Assembly: GCA_900129675.1 (NCBI GenBank)
Contig: FSRD01000001.1
Coordinates: 3,709,501-3,773,500, forward strand
DNA length: 64,000 nt
Reading direction: 5' to 3'
DNA from: Bradyrhizobium erythrophlei
Lineage (GTDB): Bacteria > Pseudomonadota > Alphaproteobacteria > Rhizobiales > Xanthobacteraceae
Of the stretch, positions 26,995 through 34,577 are shown in pieces. The stretch's first letter is position 1, and each line of letters opens with the position of its first letter. The notes beneath the pieces are model-generated. The model was not told the origin of the DNA, did not search any database, and worked only from the letters and a program-made list of their open reading frames with translations. Made by a program: the position numbers and the translations under genes.

Positions 26995-27039
26995 CGCTAC
27001 TCTGCCAGATCGGCAGATCCGCGTTTGATGCCTGCGGCG

Positions 27040-27085
27040 CAAGGGTTTTTAAGTCCCTTGCGTCTACCAGTTCCGCCACGTCCGC
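27040..27085 (-). pseudogene. 5' half of a tRNA-Leu (anticodon TAA)
   Basis: Read on the minus strand: acceptor GCGGACG, TG, D-arm GCGGAACTGGTAGACGC and an anticodon arm AAGGGACTTAAAAACCCTT with TAA anticodon and one mismatched closing pair. After CCCTTG the sequence departs: there is no T-arm (GGTTCGA) and no matching CGTCCGC acceptor 3' strand within 100 bases; a TCTGCC/GGCAGA hairpin lies there instead. It is therefore a truncated tRNA, next to the integrase gene, and may mark an old attachment site. Confidence 0.7.
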
Positions 27086-27162
27086 TTATTGATTTGCTTA
27101 GAGTATTCGGTGTCCGCGGGCAAATGTTATGCAGGCGGGGCCCCGTGTTATGCAAAGCCTGT

Positions 27163-28293
27163 TCACGTTGCGTCCTTCACCCGCTTGAAAGCGCGGATGA
27201 CGTTGTCCTCGCGCGTGACGTGGCGGGTGTAGTGTGTGCCCATTCTCTGCGACTTGTCGCCGAGCAGATCGGCCACTTCCGCGTCGGTGGCTCCGTTCCG
27301 CTTCCACCATGCCGCGTAGGAGACGCGCAGGCCGTGCAGCGTGGTTCCGGCGCCGATCAGGCCATCTCGCTCCAGATCGCGCAGGTAATGGCTCACGCGG
27401 GTCTGCATCTCCTTTTCGCTCTCCCAGGGCGTGCCATCGTCACGGACTGCGATCATTGTCGATGACCGGGTGAGGGCACCGACGAAGTCCTGCAGTTCCG
27501 GCATGGCCGGGAGGAAGTTCGGCTCGTTGTTCTTCCGCGTCACCAGCTGCATCGCCATGCCGGTCAGCGGATGTGTCCGGTATTGCTTCCAGCCAGCGAC
27601 CACGATCGTCTGCCCGCGCAAGCCCGCGTAGCGTGCCAGCATCAGCGCGGTCTTGATCTCCATCGGCGCTCGCTCGAGGGCGACCGGAAATTCCTCGGGG
27701 AACCACTCCCGGTTCGCATTCGGATCGGCTTCGTGGGCTTTGTCCATGCCGAGGCAGGGATTGATCGTCATCTTCCCGCGCCTCACGGCTTGCCGGAACA
27801 TCGACGACAGCGCGCTAATCATTTGGTCGGCGAAGCGCGGCCACTTCTTGTTGGCGCATGTGTCGCGCAGGCTATAAAGGTCCGGCTGTGAAATGTCGGT
27901 CAGATTGATATCGAATTCTGGCCGCAGCCACTCGAATGCCTCGATGTAGTCTTGGCGCGTCGCGGTCGCGAGCTTGGGCCATTTCGGATAGCCTTCGCTG
28001 CCCTCAAAACGGTTCGGGTCTTGGCGCTGTTCTTTGTTGCGGTCAATGTCGCCGTTGGTGAACCAGTTGACGAATCCGCCGAGCGTCTCGATTGGCATAT
28101 TGCTGGCCGCTTCGAGACTTTTCCGCGGCCGGTTGTAGGCTGCGATGAAATCAGGCTTCGCCATTTCGCGATCGAGATCGGCGCGCTCGCCTTCAAAGCC
28201 CTTGATCAGCGCCTCGCCGGTCGCCCGGCGGTACACGTACCACTTGCCGCGCGACTGGTAGATATTCAGCCCCTGCAGCTTCACTCTAGCCAC
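27163..28293 (-). CDS. Tyrosine recombinase/integrase
   Basis: The ~376-residue protein has the phage-integrase fold: an N-terminal DNA-binding part (GLNIYQSRGKWYVYRRATGEALIKGF), a SAM-like core-binding region (TATRQDYIEAFEWLRPEF), and a catalytic domain with Arg in ARYAGLRGQTI, the HxxR box TLHGLRVSYAAWW and a terminal His/Tyr in RMGTHYTRHV. A GTG at 28293 (or 28296) is the likely start since it overlaps the stop of the AlpA-like gene (GTGGCTAG), coupling the two; the ATG at 28344 is inside that gene. It would integrate and excise an element at a tRNA-derived site. Confidence 0.88.
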   Translation of the reverse strand: MARVKLQGLNIYQSRGKWYVYRRATGEALIKGFEGERADLDREMAKPDFIAAYNRPRKSLEAASNMPIETLGGFVNWFTNGDIDRNKEQRQDPNRFEGSEGYPKWPKLATATRQDYIEAFEWLRPEFDINLTDISQPDLYSLRDTCANKKWPRFADQMISALSSMFRQAVRRGKMTINPCLGMDKAHEADPNANREWFPEEFPVALERAPMEIKTALMLARYAGLRGQTIVVAGWKQYRTHPLTGMAMQLVTRKNNEPNFLPAMPELQDFVGALTRSSTMIAVRDDGTPWESEKEMQTRVSHYLRDLERDGLIGAGTTLHGLRVSYAAWWKRNGATDAEVADLLGDKSQRMGTHYTRHVTREDNVIRAFKRVKDAT

Positions 28294-28531
28294 CACCGAT
28301 CCGCTCCCCAATGCGCCGCCTCGGCATCGGGAAGGATGGCCCATTTGGGTCTACGCTTTCAAGCCAGGCGTCCAGGCGGGTCCGGAGGTACCGATCCCCG
28401 CGCGTGGATTGCGTGAACTGGACGGGCTTGACCGGGCACACCTCCTTGAAGGTGTCGACGCTCAGGCTGCAGTATTCCGCCGCCATATGGAGCGGCAGGG
28501 CAGCCGGCCATCGCTCGGCGAGGTGCGTCAT
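28286..28531 (-). CDS. AlpA-like helix-turn-helix protein (possible excisionase)
   Basis: An 81-residue protein with a MerR/AlpA-type helix-turn-helix: LPLHMAAEYCSLSVDTFKEVC followed by RGDRYLRTRLDAWLESV. Such proteins act as recombination directionality factors or regulators of integrases. It overlaps the integrase start by 8 bases, forming a two-gene unit. The ATG at 28531 was preferred over a 13-residue extension. Confidence 0.75.
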   Translation of the reverse strand: MTHLAERWPAALPLHMAAEYCSLSVDTFKEVCPVKPVQFTQSTRGDRYLRTRLDAWLESVDPNGPSFPMPRRRIGERIGGG

Positions 28532-28700
28532 GGTGCACCTCCACCGCGTCGCGATACCCCAATGCAGCACTGTCGGCTCACGCCGCTATCCTCCGAAATT
28601 ATCCTGTGCTGGCGCGCACTTAGCGCCTAGCCCTTCGACAATTCCGGTAAAGCCTGCAAATTTCTACCGAAAAAATCCGCTCTCCCCGCAATTACCGTGC

Positions 28701-28766
28701 ACCGTCCGTCTCGCCCGTACGGTCCACGGACGGTGACCGTCGGACCGACGGTGCGGTGACGGTTGA
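28701..28766. repeat. Cluster of short inverted and direct repeats upstream of the integrase operon
   Basis: ACCGTCCGT (28701-28709) and ACGGACGGT (28726-28734) are perfectly inverted; CCGTCGGACCGACGG (28737-28751) is a perfect palindrome; GGTGCGGTGACGGT continues the same theme. The words CCGT/ACGG recur about eight times in 66 bases. This looks like a binding-site array for a small DNA-binding protein, placed about 170 bases upstream of the AlpA-like gene. Confidence 0.6.
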
Positions 28767-28840
28767 GACGCCGACATCTTATGTTACGTAAAGGCGAGTT
28801 CCCTGCCTTTTGGATGTTCGAGCGTGCTTTTGTGACCTAG

Positions 28841-28899
28841 GCTGACTGTAAATCAGCCGTCTTATGACTTCGAAGGTTCGAGTCCTTCTTCCCCCACCA
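28841..28899 (+). pseudogene. 3' half of a tRNA-Tyr (anticodon GTA)
   Basis: The anticodon arm GCTGA-CTGTAAA-TCAGC is perfect, followed by a variable arm with GTC/GAC pairing, T-arm GAAGG-TTCGAGT-CCTTC, acceptor 3' strand TTCCCCC and ACCA. Upstream there is no GGGGGAA acceptor strand and no D-arm, so only the 3' half is present. It starts exactly at the anticodon stem, the usual boundary of tRNA-targeting attachment sites. GTGACCTAGG just upstream is inverted with CCTAGGTCAC downstream (28944-28953). Confidence 0.75.
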
Positions 28900-28947
28900 T
28901 CTTGTTTTAATACAGGAAATTGCCAGATCGTTAGCTGCTATCGCCTA

Positions 28948-28980
28948 GGTCACTTTGTCGTCAGGTCACGTTTGGGTCAC
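28948..28980 (+). repeat. Three GGTCAC direct repeats after the tRNA-Tyr fragment
   Basis: GGTCAC occurs at 28948, 28964 and 28975 (spacings 16 and 11), about 50 bases after the CCA end. The same spacing recurs with GGGCAC after the tRNA-Lys fragment. An inverted copy (GTGACC) lies at 28832 on the other side of the tRNA fragment. These look like arm-type integrase or excisionase sites. Confidence 0.65.
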
Positions 28981-29012
28981 GTTTCGCGGATTTTCATCTG
29001 ACGCGGCGATCG

Positions 29013-29067
29013 CTTTCACCATCGCTGGCTCGATACTGTTGCGTCCGGTGAAAGATCGAGCCAGCGA
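29013..29067. repeat. Interleaved inverted repeats before the tRNA-Lys fragment
   Basis: CTTTCACC (29013-29020) pairs with GGTGAAAG (29047-29054), and TCGCTGGCTCGAT (29022-29034) pairs with ATCGAGCCAGCGA (29055-29067). The arms are ordered A-B-A'-B', so both cannot form as simple nested hairpins; the RNA could form a pseudoknot and the DNA alternative cruciforms. The last arm abuts the tRNA-Lys anticodon. Confidence 0.7.
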
Positions 29068-29110
29068 CTCTTAATCATCGGGACCCAGGTTCGAGCCCTG
29101 GTGCGCCCAC
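29064..29110 (+). pseudogene. 3' half of a tRNA-Lys (anticodon CTT)
   Basis: GACTCTTAATCA carries a CTT anticodon loop, followed by the T-arm CCAGG-TTCGAGC-CCTGG, acceptor strand TGCGCCC and A, then CAT in place of CCA. No 5' half is found upstream; the interleaved inverted repeats occupy that place. The 3' side of the anticodon stem is imperfect. It is a relic or attachment-site segment and should not be annotated as a working tRNA. Confidence 0.7.
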
Positions 29111-29165
29111 ATCGCAACGCCTTAAAATATCAAGATAAAGTGGAACGGGTGTTCGCCGCTTGCTG

Positions 29166-29198
29166 GGGCACTTTTGGCGCAGGGCACTATTGGGGCAC
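29166..29198 (+). repeat. Three GGGCAC direct repeats after the tRNA-Lys fragment
   Basis: GGGCAC occurs at 29166, 29182 and 29193, again with spacings of 16 and 11 bases and about 55 bases after the tRNA fragment end, the same geometry as the GGTCAC set at 28948. An inverted copy (GTGCCC) lies at about 29251 before the tRNA-Gln fragment. Confidence 0.65.
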
Positions 29199-29307
29199 GG
29201 ACGACGTCGCAACCTGATGCCGCTCCCGGCGCGCAACTGCATGTTTCATGTGCCCGCGCGCGACTGACGCTGTGATGCGAACAGTCGGCCATCTACTTTG
29301 ACATGCC

Positions 29308-29361
29308 GGCAGCGGATTTTGCTTCCGCCATTCGGAGGTTCGATCCCTCCCGCCCCAGCCA
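29308..29361 (+). pseudogene. 3' half of a tRNA-Gln (anticodon TTG)
   Basis: Anticodon arm GCGGA-TTTTGCT-TCCGC, T-arm GGAGG-TTCGATC-CCTCC, acceptor CGCCCCA, discriminator G and CCA. The acceptor 5' strand TGGGGCG and D-arm are absent upstream. This is the third tRNA 3' half in the same orientation within 520 bases. Confidence 0.72.
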
Positions 29362-29571
29362 GCCAGTCATGCGGTCGGCCAGGCTCCAGAAGAAACGCGA
29401 GAATGGGCCGAAAATCCGGGCTTTTCGCGAATTCAATTTCGTCTGTGGACTCCCGGTTCGCCGAAGTGGAGGCGGAAATCGCAGAAAGTCTCCGGCCTTG
29501 TCCGCGGATATTCCCGTTTTGCGGAGACTATCGGCGGAGACCGGATTGATCACGACTGCCGCCCGACCCTG

Positions 29572-29601
29572 CCAGGAGTTCGAATTCCACTCGCTCCGCC
29601 A
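29572..29601 (+). pseudogene. Possible fourth, degenerate tRNA 3' end (Ser-like)
   Basis: GGAGTTCGAATTCCAC followed by TCGCTCCG and CCA looks like a T-loop and acceptor end with G discriminator, but the T-stem pairs poorly and no anticodon arm is recognisable. Its position, 238 bases after the previous T-loop, continues the rough periodicity (213, 249, 238). Weak call. Confidence 0.35.
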
Positions 29602-29824
29602 TATTGCATTGATTTCATTGAGTTATTTCGACTTTTTTGGGTAAAACCCCCGGGTAGACATCGGTCCCGCTGGGCTTGAAATCCTTGTCGAACAGGCGAA
29701 AAGGGCGGCCCGTTCCTTGGGATCGCGCGAGAGGCCTGTTTCCAGTGCGCCAAACAAAGGACTTTTTAAATCCTCTAGATGGTAGGCTATCCGCGCTGCA
29801 ATTGAGGGTTGGGAGCGCAGGACA

Positions 29825-29908
29825 ATGGTTTGGTGTCAGACGATCAAGGACTTTGCTGGTCCGGTAGCCACGATTATCGCTTCAGGTGCTGCAGCGTTCG
29901 TCGCTTAA
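29825..29908 (+). CDS. 27-residue hydrophobic ORF, probably a truncated membrane-protein start
   Basis: The peptide contains IKDFAGPVATIIASGAAAFVA and then stops. This phrase is one I associate with the N-terminus of longer small membrane proteins in rhizobia, so the gene is probably cut short here; it could also be a real micropeptide. There is a GGACA upstream but no strong ribosome site. Confidence 0.4.
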   Translation: MVWCQTIKDFAGPVATIIASGAAAFVA

Positions 29909-30201
29909 AACAATAAATCGACTAGATTTTGCCGACCCGCCGTGATCCCGGAGAAGACCAAAAGGGCAAGACTGAGCGTAAGCTTGGGGACGGCTTCGGC
30001 CCGAGCGGCAACCCGGATCAATTGATACGGCGCGGACAGCAGCAGCAGGAAGAGGGCCCTGTCAGCTTGGTATCTGGCAGCGGGTCGGCTGCTTTCTGAA
30101 CCATGCATGATGACATCACCTTCGGTAGTGCATACACGCCACTTCCATGTTCGGCGGCGCTTCTTCAAGACCTTTTCAAAAACTAGAAATTGATCGGGCA
30201 T
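29905..30201 (-). CDS. Small hypothetical protein
   Basis: A 98-residue protein starting MPDQFLVFEKVLKKRRRTWKWRVCTTEGDVIMHGSE (two segments shown together exceed no known domain). The first ~55 residues have the look of a folded small protein with SSRPAARYQADRALFLLLLSAPYQ, followed by a hydrophobic stretch that may be degraded. I recognise the type as a common short hypothetical protein of Bradyrhizobium, without known function. It may be frame-extended at its C-terminus. Confidence 0.5.
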   Translation of the reverse strand: MPDQFLVFEKVLKKRRRTWKWRVCTTEGDVIMHGSESSRPAARYQADRALFLLLLSAPYQLIRVAARAEAVPKLTLSLALLVFSGITAGRQNLVDLLF

Positions 30202-30604
30202 TGTGATGTGGACTTTGGTCCAGCGCTTGCAAAGGGATAATCCCTCGCTCTTTTGTGTAGTGGTCTCCTCATGGGGTTCAAAGAATTTTTTTTGAGGCGG
30301 CCCGGAGCTTTAGTGCACAAAAATTACACAAAGGTGTCGCAAAATCCGCAACGAATCGAGCTGATTACGTCTCGCCAAAGGCGGGGTAGTTACAATCTAG
30401 AGTTTCATCATCGATCACCTGCTTCTGCAAAAAAGCTATTTGAAACTTAAAATATTTGGATGTAGAAATGTTTCAATCTTCAAGCCAAGGCCGGATCAAG
30501 TCGTTCGCAATTTACGACATTGATTGTCGAACATCGCTGACAGACTGCCGCAGTTTGAATTAGCGGGCCTTGCGTCCGTATCTATTTATAAAGGTATTAC
30601 TTAG
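30202..30604. other. AT-richer intergenic region without a supported gene
   Basis: About 400 bases with no convincing frame, tRNA or terminator. The base composition is clearly lower in GC than the flanks, as in other parts of this relic zone. It contains the upstream region of the NYN-domain gene. Confidence 0.5.
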
Positions 30605-31234
30605 ATGCCATCTTCCTCCAACAAGATTGCGTTGTTCATCGATGGCGCCAATCTCCACGCGACAGCGAAGACGCTCGGTTTCGACATCGACTACAAGCGC
30701 CTGCTCAAGGAATTCCAAAGTCGCGGAACGCTCTTGCGCGCGTTTTATTATACGGTGCTGATTGAAGATCAGGAATTTTCGTCTATCCGCCCGCTGATCG
30801 ACTGGCTCGATTACAACGGCTACACCGTTATCACGAAATCCGCAAAAGAGTTTGATGATGGCGAGGGACGCCGCAAGATCAAACGCAATATGCACATCGA
30901 ACTTGCTGTCAACGCGATGGAACTCGCCGAACACGTCGATCAGATCGTGCTGTTTTCCGGCGACGGCGATTTCCGCTCGCTAGTGGAGACGGTGCAGCGC
31001 CGCGGCGTTCACGTTACAGTGGTATCGAGCATGTCCTGCCAGCCGCCGATGATTGCCGACGAGCTGCGGCGTCAGGCTGATGTCTTCACCGATCTCCTGG
31101 AATTAAAGTCTAAGATCGGCCGCGATCCATCCGAGCGCCCGGCTCCGCGCGAGCCCCGTCAACACGCGCCGAAATTCCTGCAGCGTGCGACTGTGACGGC
31201 GCCGAGGGGAGATGACGACGATTTCGACGAATGA
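30605..31234 (+). CDS. NYN domain (LabA/DUF88) protein, putative PIN-like ribonuclease
   Basis: The 209-residue protein shows the NYN fold: IALFIDGANLHATAKTLG with the first acidic residue, LRAFYYTVLIEDQEF, KIKRNMHIELAVNAME and the DQIVLFSGDGDFRSLVETVQRRG segment with paired aspartates, then VVSSMSCQPPMIADELRRQAD. These acidic residues form a metal-binding site like PIN nucleases. A basic/proline-rich and acidic tail (DDDDFDE) follows. It is cytosolic and conserved in alphaproteobacteria; the RNA substrate is unknown. Confidence 0.88.
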   Translation: MPSSSNKIALFIDGANLHATAKTLGFDIDYKRLLKEFQSRGTLLRAFYYTVLIEDQEFSSIRPLIDWLDYNGYTVITKSAKEFDDGEGRRKIKRNMHIELAVNAMELAEHVDQIVLFSGDGDFRSLVETVQRRGVHVTVVSSMSCQPPMIADELRRQADVFTDLLELKSKIGRDPSERPAPREPRQHAPKFLQRATVTAPRGDDDDFDE

Positions 31235-31340
31235 CAGAGGCCGACGCTGTCGCCGCGCGGTATTGTTTTCGGCCGCTTTTAAATGAAGCAGCTTTGCCCG
31301 TCGATGTGCGGCCATGAAAAGGGCCTGTGCCTGTCGTAAA

Positions 31341-32357
31341 TTAAATCCGGGAGTATCGGTGGTGGAGTCCGCCTAAGATTGGGCGACAAAGAATGTGCCC
31401 GGCGCGATCGACGGCGCGTGAGACCGGTGCATCTTTCTCCAGAGATAGGTGCGTGCGAGACCCATTGTAATATTTCATGTAACCGAGCAGTAGGTGACGG
31501 AGGTGGCGCTCGCTGAATACAATGACGTGGTCAACGCATTCCCTGCGGATCGAACAGATCAGCCTTTCAGCATATCCATTTTGCCAAGGGGAGCGCGGCG
31601 ACGTCGGTCGATCGCGAATGCCTATCGATCGGAGTCTGCGGATAAAGACCTCACCATAAGCCCCGTCCCGGTCACGGATGAGATAGCGGGGAGCCTGCTC
31701 CCAACCGCATGCTTCCGTGACCTGATTTGCGATCCATTCTGCGGTTGGATGCGCTGTGACGCCAAACCACAGAATATGTCGCCGGCCGTGCCCCATGATC
31801 AGCAATCCATAGAGCAGGCGAAACGAGATTGTCGGCACGACGAACATATCCATCGCAGCGATCCCATCAGCGTGATTGCGGATAAAGGTTCTCCAGCCTT
31901 GCGACGGCGGGTGTCTCCGCCTGACCATGTATTTGGCGACGCTGGTCTGGCCGATCTCGATACCGAGCTTGAGCAACTCTCCATGAATCCGCGGCGCTCC
32001 CCACAGAGGATTGGCAATGCTCATCTCGCGGACCAGCCGTCGTATTTCGACCGCAACCGTCGGTCGGCCGGAACGAGGTCGTGATTTCCGGCGCCAGTAA
32101 GATCTGAACCCGGCACGATGCCAACGGACGACAGTCTCCGGCTTCACAATCGTCAGCGCATTGAGGGTACTTGGCGCCAAACGAGACAGCCCAACAAAGA
32201 TCAGGCGATCCATGGCACTGAAAGTCAGTCTCTTTGGCAGGTGCCGTCGCTGGATGTTAAGCTGATGACGAAGGATCAGGATCTCAGCTTCCAACGAGGC
32301 CCGCGACTGGAACAATAGCACCAACACCGACCAGACCAGGCTGCAAGCTTCTCTCAT
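31341..32357 (-). CDS. DDE transposase / integrase-core protein of an insertion sequence
   Basis: The 338-residue protein has an N-terminal segment LEAEILILRHQLNIQRR, a helix-turn-helix region (VKPETVVRWHRAGFRSYWRRKSR) and an rve-type catalytic core: Asp in GIAAMDMFVVP, Asp in YLIRDRDGAYGE and Glu in NGYAERLICSIRREC. It looks full length. I could not define terminal inverted repeats or target duplications by eye. A degraded relative lies immediately beyond, at 32470-32665. Confidence 0.85.
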   Translation of the reverse strand: MREACSLVWSVLVLLFQSRASLEAEILILRHQLNIQRRHLPKRLTFSAMDRLIFVGLSRLAPSTLNALTIVKPETVVRWHRAGFRSYWRRKSRPRSGRPTVAVEIRRLVREMSIANPLWGAPRIHGELLKLGIEIGQTSVAKYMVRRRHPPSQGWRTFIRNHADGIAAMDMFVVPTISFRLLYGLLIMGHGRRHILWFGVTAHPTAEWIANQVTEACGWEQAPRYLIRDRDGAYGEVFIRRLRSIGIRDRPTSPRSPWQNGYAERLICSIRRECVDHVIVFSERHLRHLLLGYMKYYNGSRTHLSLEKDAPVSRAVDRAGHILCRPILGGLHHRYSRI

Positions 32358-32469
32358 AAGCCAGAAACATCGCGCGATTCGGCCTCACTTGCCAACCGGA
32401 TTAGGTTTCCGACAGGGCGACCGCTCACGGGCTGCGTTTAGAATGTCGTTGCCGATGAAGTGAAGAGCG

Positions 32470-32665
32470 TTGTCGACTCCCAGGTTTTCGAGGTCGTTAC
32501 GATCGTCCAGCCCGAAACGCTGGTACATTGGCATCGGGCCGGCTTTCGTCGCTTTGGCGTTGGAAATCACATCGACGGGGAGGGCGACCGCAGATCGACA
32601 CGGAGCTGCGCGTTTGGATCCAGCGGATGAGCAACGAAAATCCGATATGGGGTGCACCACGTGAG
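32470..32665 (+). pseudogene. Transposase fragment (same family as the adjacent IS gene)
   Basis: Two plus-strand frames read VTIVQPETLVHWHRAGFRR and, after a frameshift, WRWKSHRRGGRPQIDTELR ... MSNENPIWGAPR, clearly homologous to the WHRAGFRSYWRRKSRPRSG...MSIANPLWGAPR part of the neighbouring transposase but on the opposite strand. Both ends are missing. Confidence 0.75.
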
Positions 32666-32758
32666 GGTGAGGTTTTCGGCGCACACAAGGAGTGGGTCAG
32701 TTTGATTGTGGCAGGGTAGCTGCCTTGAACCGGGCCGTCATAGGCGCATATTCGAAGG

Positions 32759-32974
32759 ATGTCCGAGCAGCGGCCAACTTTCGTGGCGCGGAAAAATCCC
32801 GGTTCTGGTTGGGGGGTCGATATTCTATGGCCAGATGGCGAAACGGAAGTCATCAAGGGGTTCATCACGGAACATGACGCGGTCAAGTGGATTGCTGAGC
32901 ACTCTGAGGCGTGGCAGGAAAATACGAATGCCAAGTCACCCCGAACGCCCCAGGGACCCCCACCAGCTCGCTAA
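32759..32974 (+). CDS. Small hypothetical protein
   Basis: A 71-residue protein (MSEQRPTFVARKNPGSGWG... ending TPQGPPPAR). The middle FITEHDAVKWIAEHSEAW has a helical, conserved look; similar short proteins are common in Bradyrhizobium. AAGG precedes the ATG. No domain or signal is recognised. Confidence 0.6.
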   Translation: MSEQRPTFVARKNPGSGWGVDILWPDGETEVIKGFITEHDAVKWIAEHSEAWQENTNAKSPRTPQGPPPAR

Positions 32975-33526
32975 GTCGATCATCGACATTGCGACAGGCG
33001 AACCCCTGCGAGACTTCCTCTAGCCGGTCAAATTCCCCTCATTACCTATGCGGACTGCTTCATTTCGGCGCTGGGACCGCTAAACGCCGTTTTGCATGAC
33101 AAGCCCAAGATAGAGCGGGATGATTCAACAAGCAAAGTCTAACCGACCGGTTGCTCGTTGAACAGACTTTCAACAAACATGCGTTCGCAGAAAATCTTTC
33201 CTCGTACAATAAAAAGTCCCACTGGTTACCGGGGGCTTTTTCTATTTTTAGCGTCCCAATTTGCTGGGGGCTCTGTCTTCGCCGCTGAGATATGGTCCGA
33301 TGGTGTGGCGCTCCCGCCTGCAACAGATCGGACGGCCTCGAGCCAAGACCGTTCGCTAAAGAAAATTGGTGCCGCCGCCGGGCAGCGCAAAGTCGGCTCG
33401 GGGTGAACAGCAAAAAGCGATAGTCTGCGCCGACAGCAGTGCCGTTGACGCGGCTAGTCGCGGTGTTCGATCCCAGCGCCGCATTGCGATCGGTGGGATG
33501 CTCTGGATCGGACAGACCCGCGAGTG
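32975..33526. other. Intergenic region with one terminator-like hairpin
   Basis: About 550 bases with only shadow-like frames. AAAAAGTCCC (33215) and GGGGCTTTTT (33233) form a terminator-like hairpin at about 33213-33243 with T-runs on both strands. The remainder looks like debris; part of the minus frame resembles phrases from dispersed Bradyrhizobium repeats. Confidence 0.45.
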
Positions 33527-33769
33527 TCATCGATACTCTTCTGTCACTTGCCCAAATCGGCGAAGCAGATGCTTATCGTTGAATTTGCCCGTCTCAAAAT
33601 CGGTAGTGCGGCTGAACGCTACAGGACCGGCGTGTCCAAATACTTTCCAAAGCCCTTGCGCGCGCTGTACCGCGGCGGCAGGGCTTTGGCAGTCAATGGG
33701 TTCACCAGCAGCAATGTCGCCATCATCGAAATCAAAAGGCAATGCCACGAAAGTAGTGATTTCAGCCAT
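33527..33769 (-). CDS. Small hypothetical protein
   Basis: An 80-residue protein starting MAEITTFVALPFDFDDGDI. The PAAAVQRAQGLWKVFGHAGPVAFSRT segment has good codon use and resembles a common short Bradyrhizobium protein. No known domain. The C-terminus may be slightly altered by the neighbouring repeat DNA. Confidence 0.6.
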   Translation of the reverse strand: MAEITTFVALPFDFDDGDIAAGEPIDCQSPAAAVQRAQGLWKVFGHAGPVAFSRTTDFETGKFNDKHLLRRFGQVTEEYR

Positions 33770-33919
33770 GCGTCCCCACTTTCAGCCGTCGTTTCGCGTC
33801 ATCCGAACTTAAGCCTACCAGTCCGCAATGAAGTGTAGTGCAAATTGCCTCGGGTGGCAGGGGCCAAAACGTGCCGAGATCGTCATCTGACTTTTTGGGA
33901 GGGATTGGTCGACCCGCTT

Positions 33920-34318
33920 TCATAAAATCGTATCGCGATCAAACAACTGTTTTGTACTCGAGCCGTCTCTGTGGTTGTCGATAATGCGAAGTTGCTTCCC
34001 GGCGCCGACGACCTCGAAGAAAACTTCGTCGTCTTTCGGATCGTCGCGCCATCGCCCAGGCTCGGTAGCCCAAACGACGCGATTGCTTTCGATCCGGCAT
34101 CTGTAGGTCCAAACGAAATTATCCGTGGGCCGGACGTAGGTTAAGAACAGGATGTCGCCGGTGGTCAGGGTTACCTGCATTAGTTTCGGATCGCGACCCA
34201 TAATTGATGCAATCGCCGTTCGGCAAATCGCTTCGACATCAAAGGTTGGCGCAGCCGAAGCCAGCGATATACTCGCGGATAACATCGTGAATGTGATCAA
34301 CTTGGAAACGAAAAGCAT
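33920..34318 (-). CDS. Exported hypothetical protein
   Basis: A 132-residue protein with a signal peptide (MLFVSKLITFTMLSASISLASAA) and a mature part containing AICRTAIASIMGRDPKLM, TYVRPTDNFVWTYRCRIESNRVVW and a two-cysteine pattern. It is predicted periplasmic. The start at 34318 places the signal peptide at the terminus; an extension to 34354 does not. AT-richer than the core genes. Function unknown. Confidence 0.65.
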   Translation of the reverse strand: MLFVSKLITFTMLSASISLASAAPTFDVEAICRTAIASIMGRDPKLMQVTLTTGDILFLTYVRPTDNFVWTYRCRIESNRVVWATEPGRWRDDPKDDEVFFEVVGAGKQLRIIDNHRDGSSTKQLFDRDTIL

Positions 34319-34577
34319 AGGCGTGTGTCCACTTTCTCCCGATCGCTTCCGCACATTTAGCCCAGAACTCTACAAGCTGTATGAGACCGAAGCTCCAGAC
34401 ATTGAGCCGGACGAGCTAATCGTAAAAGCAATTGCACGAGGCCCCCCGGTGACCTTTTTTTATTTTCATTTGTGCAATTTTTGACCTAATCGCATTGAAC
34501 AGTGGACCGAGCTGCTATTGCTACGATCGACCGCCTTACGGCTGCCATCGTGCCTTTGTATCTCTCTTGCTCGCGGA

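Noticed and set aside
28701..28980. A CRISPR array
   Set aside because: The repeats are only 6-9 bases, partly inverted and without uniform spacers; no cas genes are present.
28841..29361. Three intact tRNA genes (Tyr, Lys, Gln)
   Set aside because: None has a matching 5' acceptor strand or D-arm upstream, so they are 3' halves and not functional tRNAs.
29700..29830. A further tRNA-like anticodon arm (GGACTTTTTAAATCC)
   Set aside because: The loop would be nine bases, and no T-arm or acceptor follows; too degenerate to call.
33060..33530. A 156-codon minus-strand frame
   Set aside because: Composition resembles dispersed-repeat translations and it has no ribosome site or domain; it also crosses a terminator-like hairpin.
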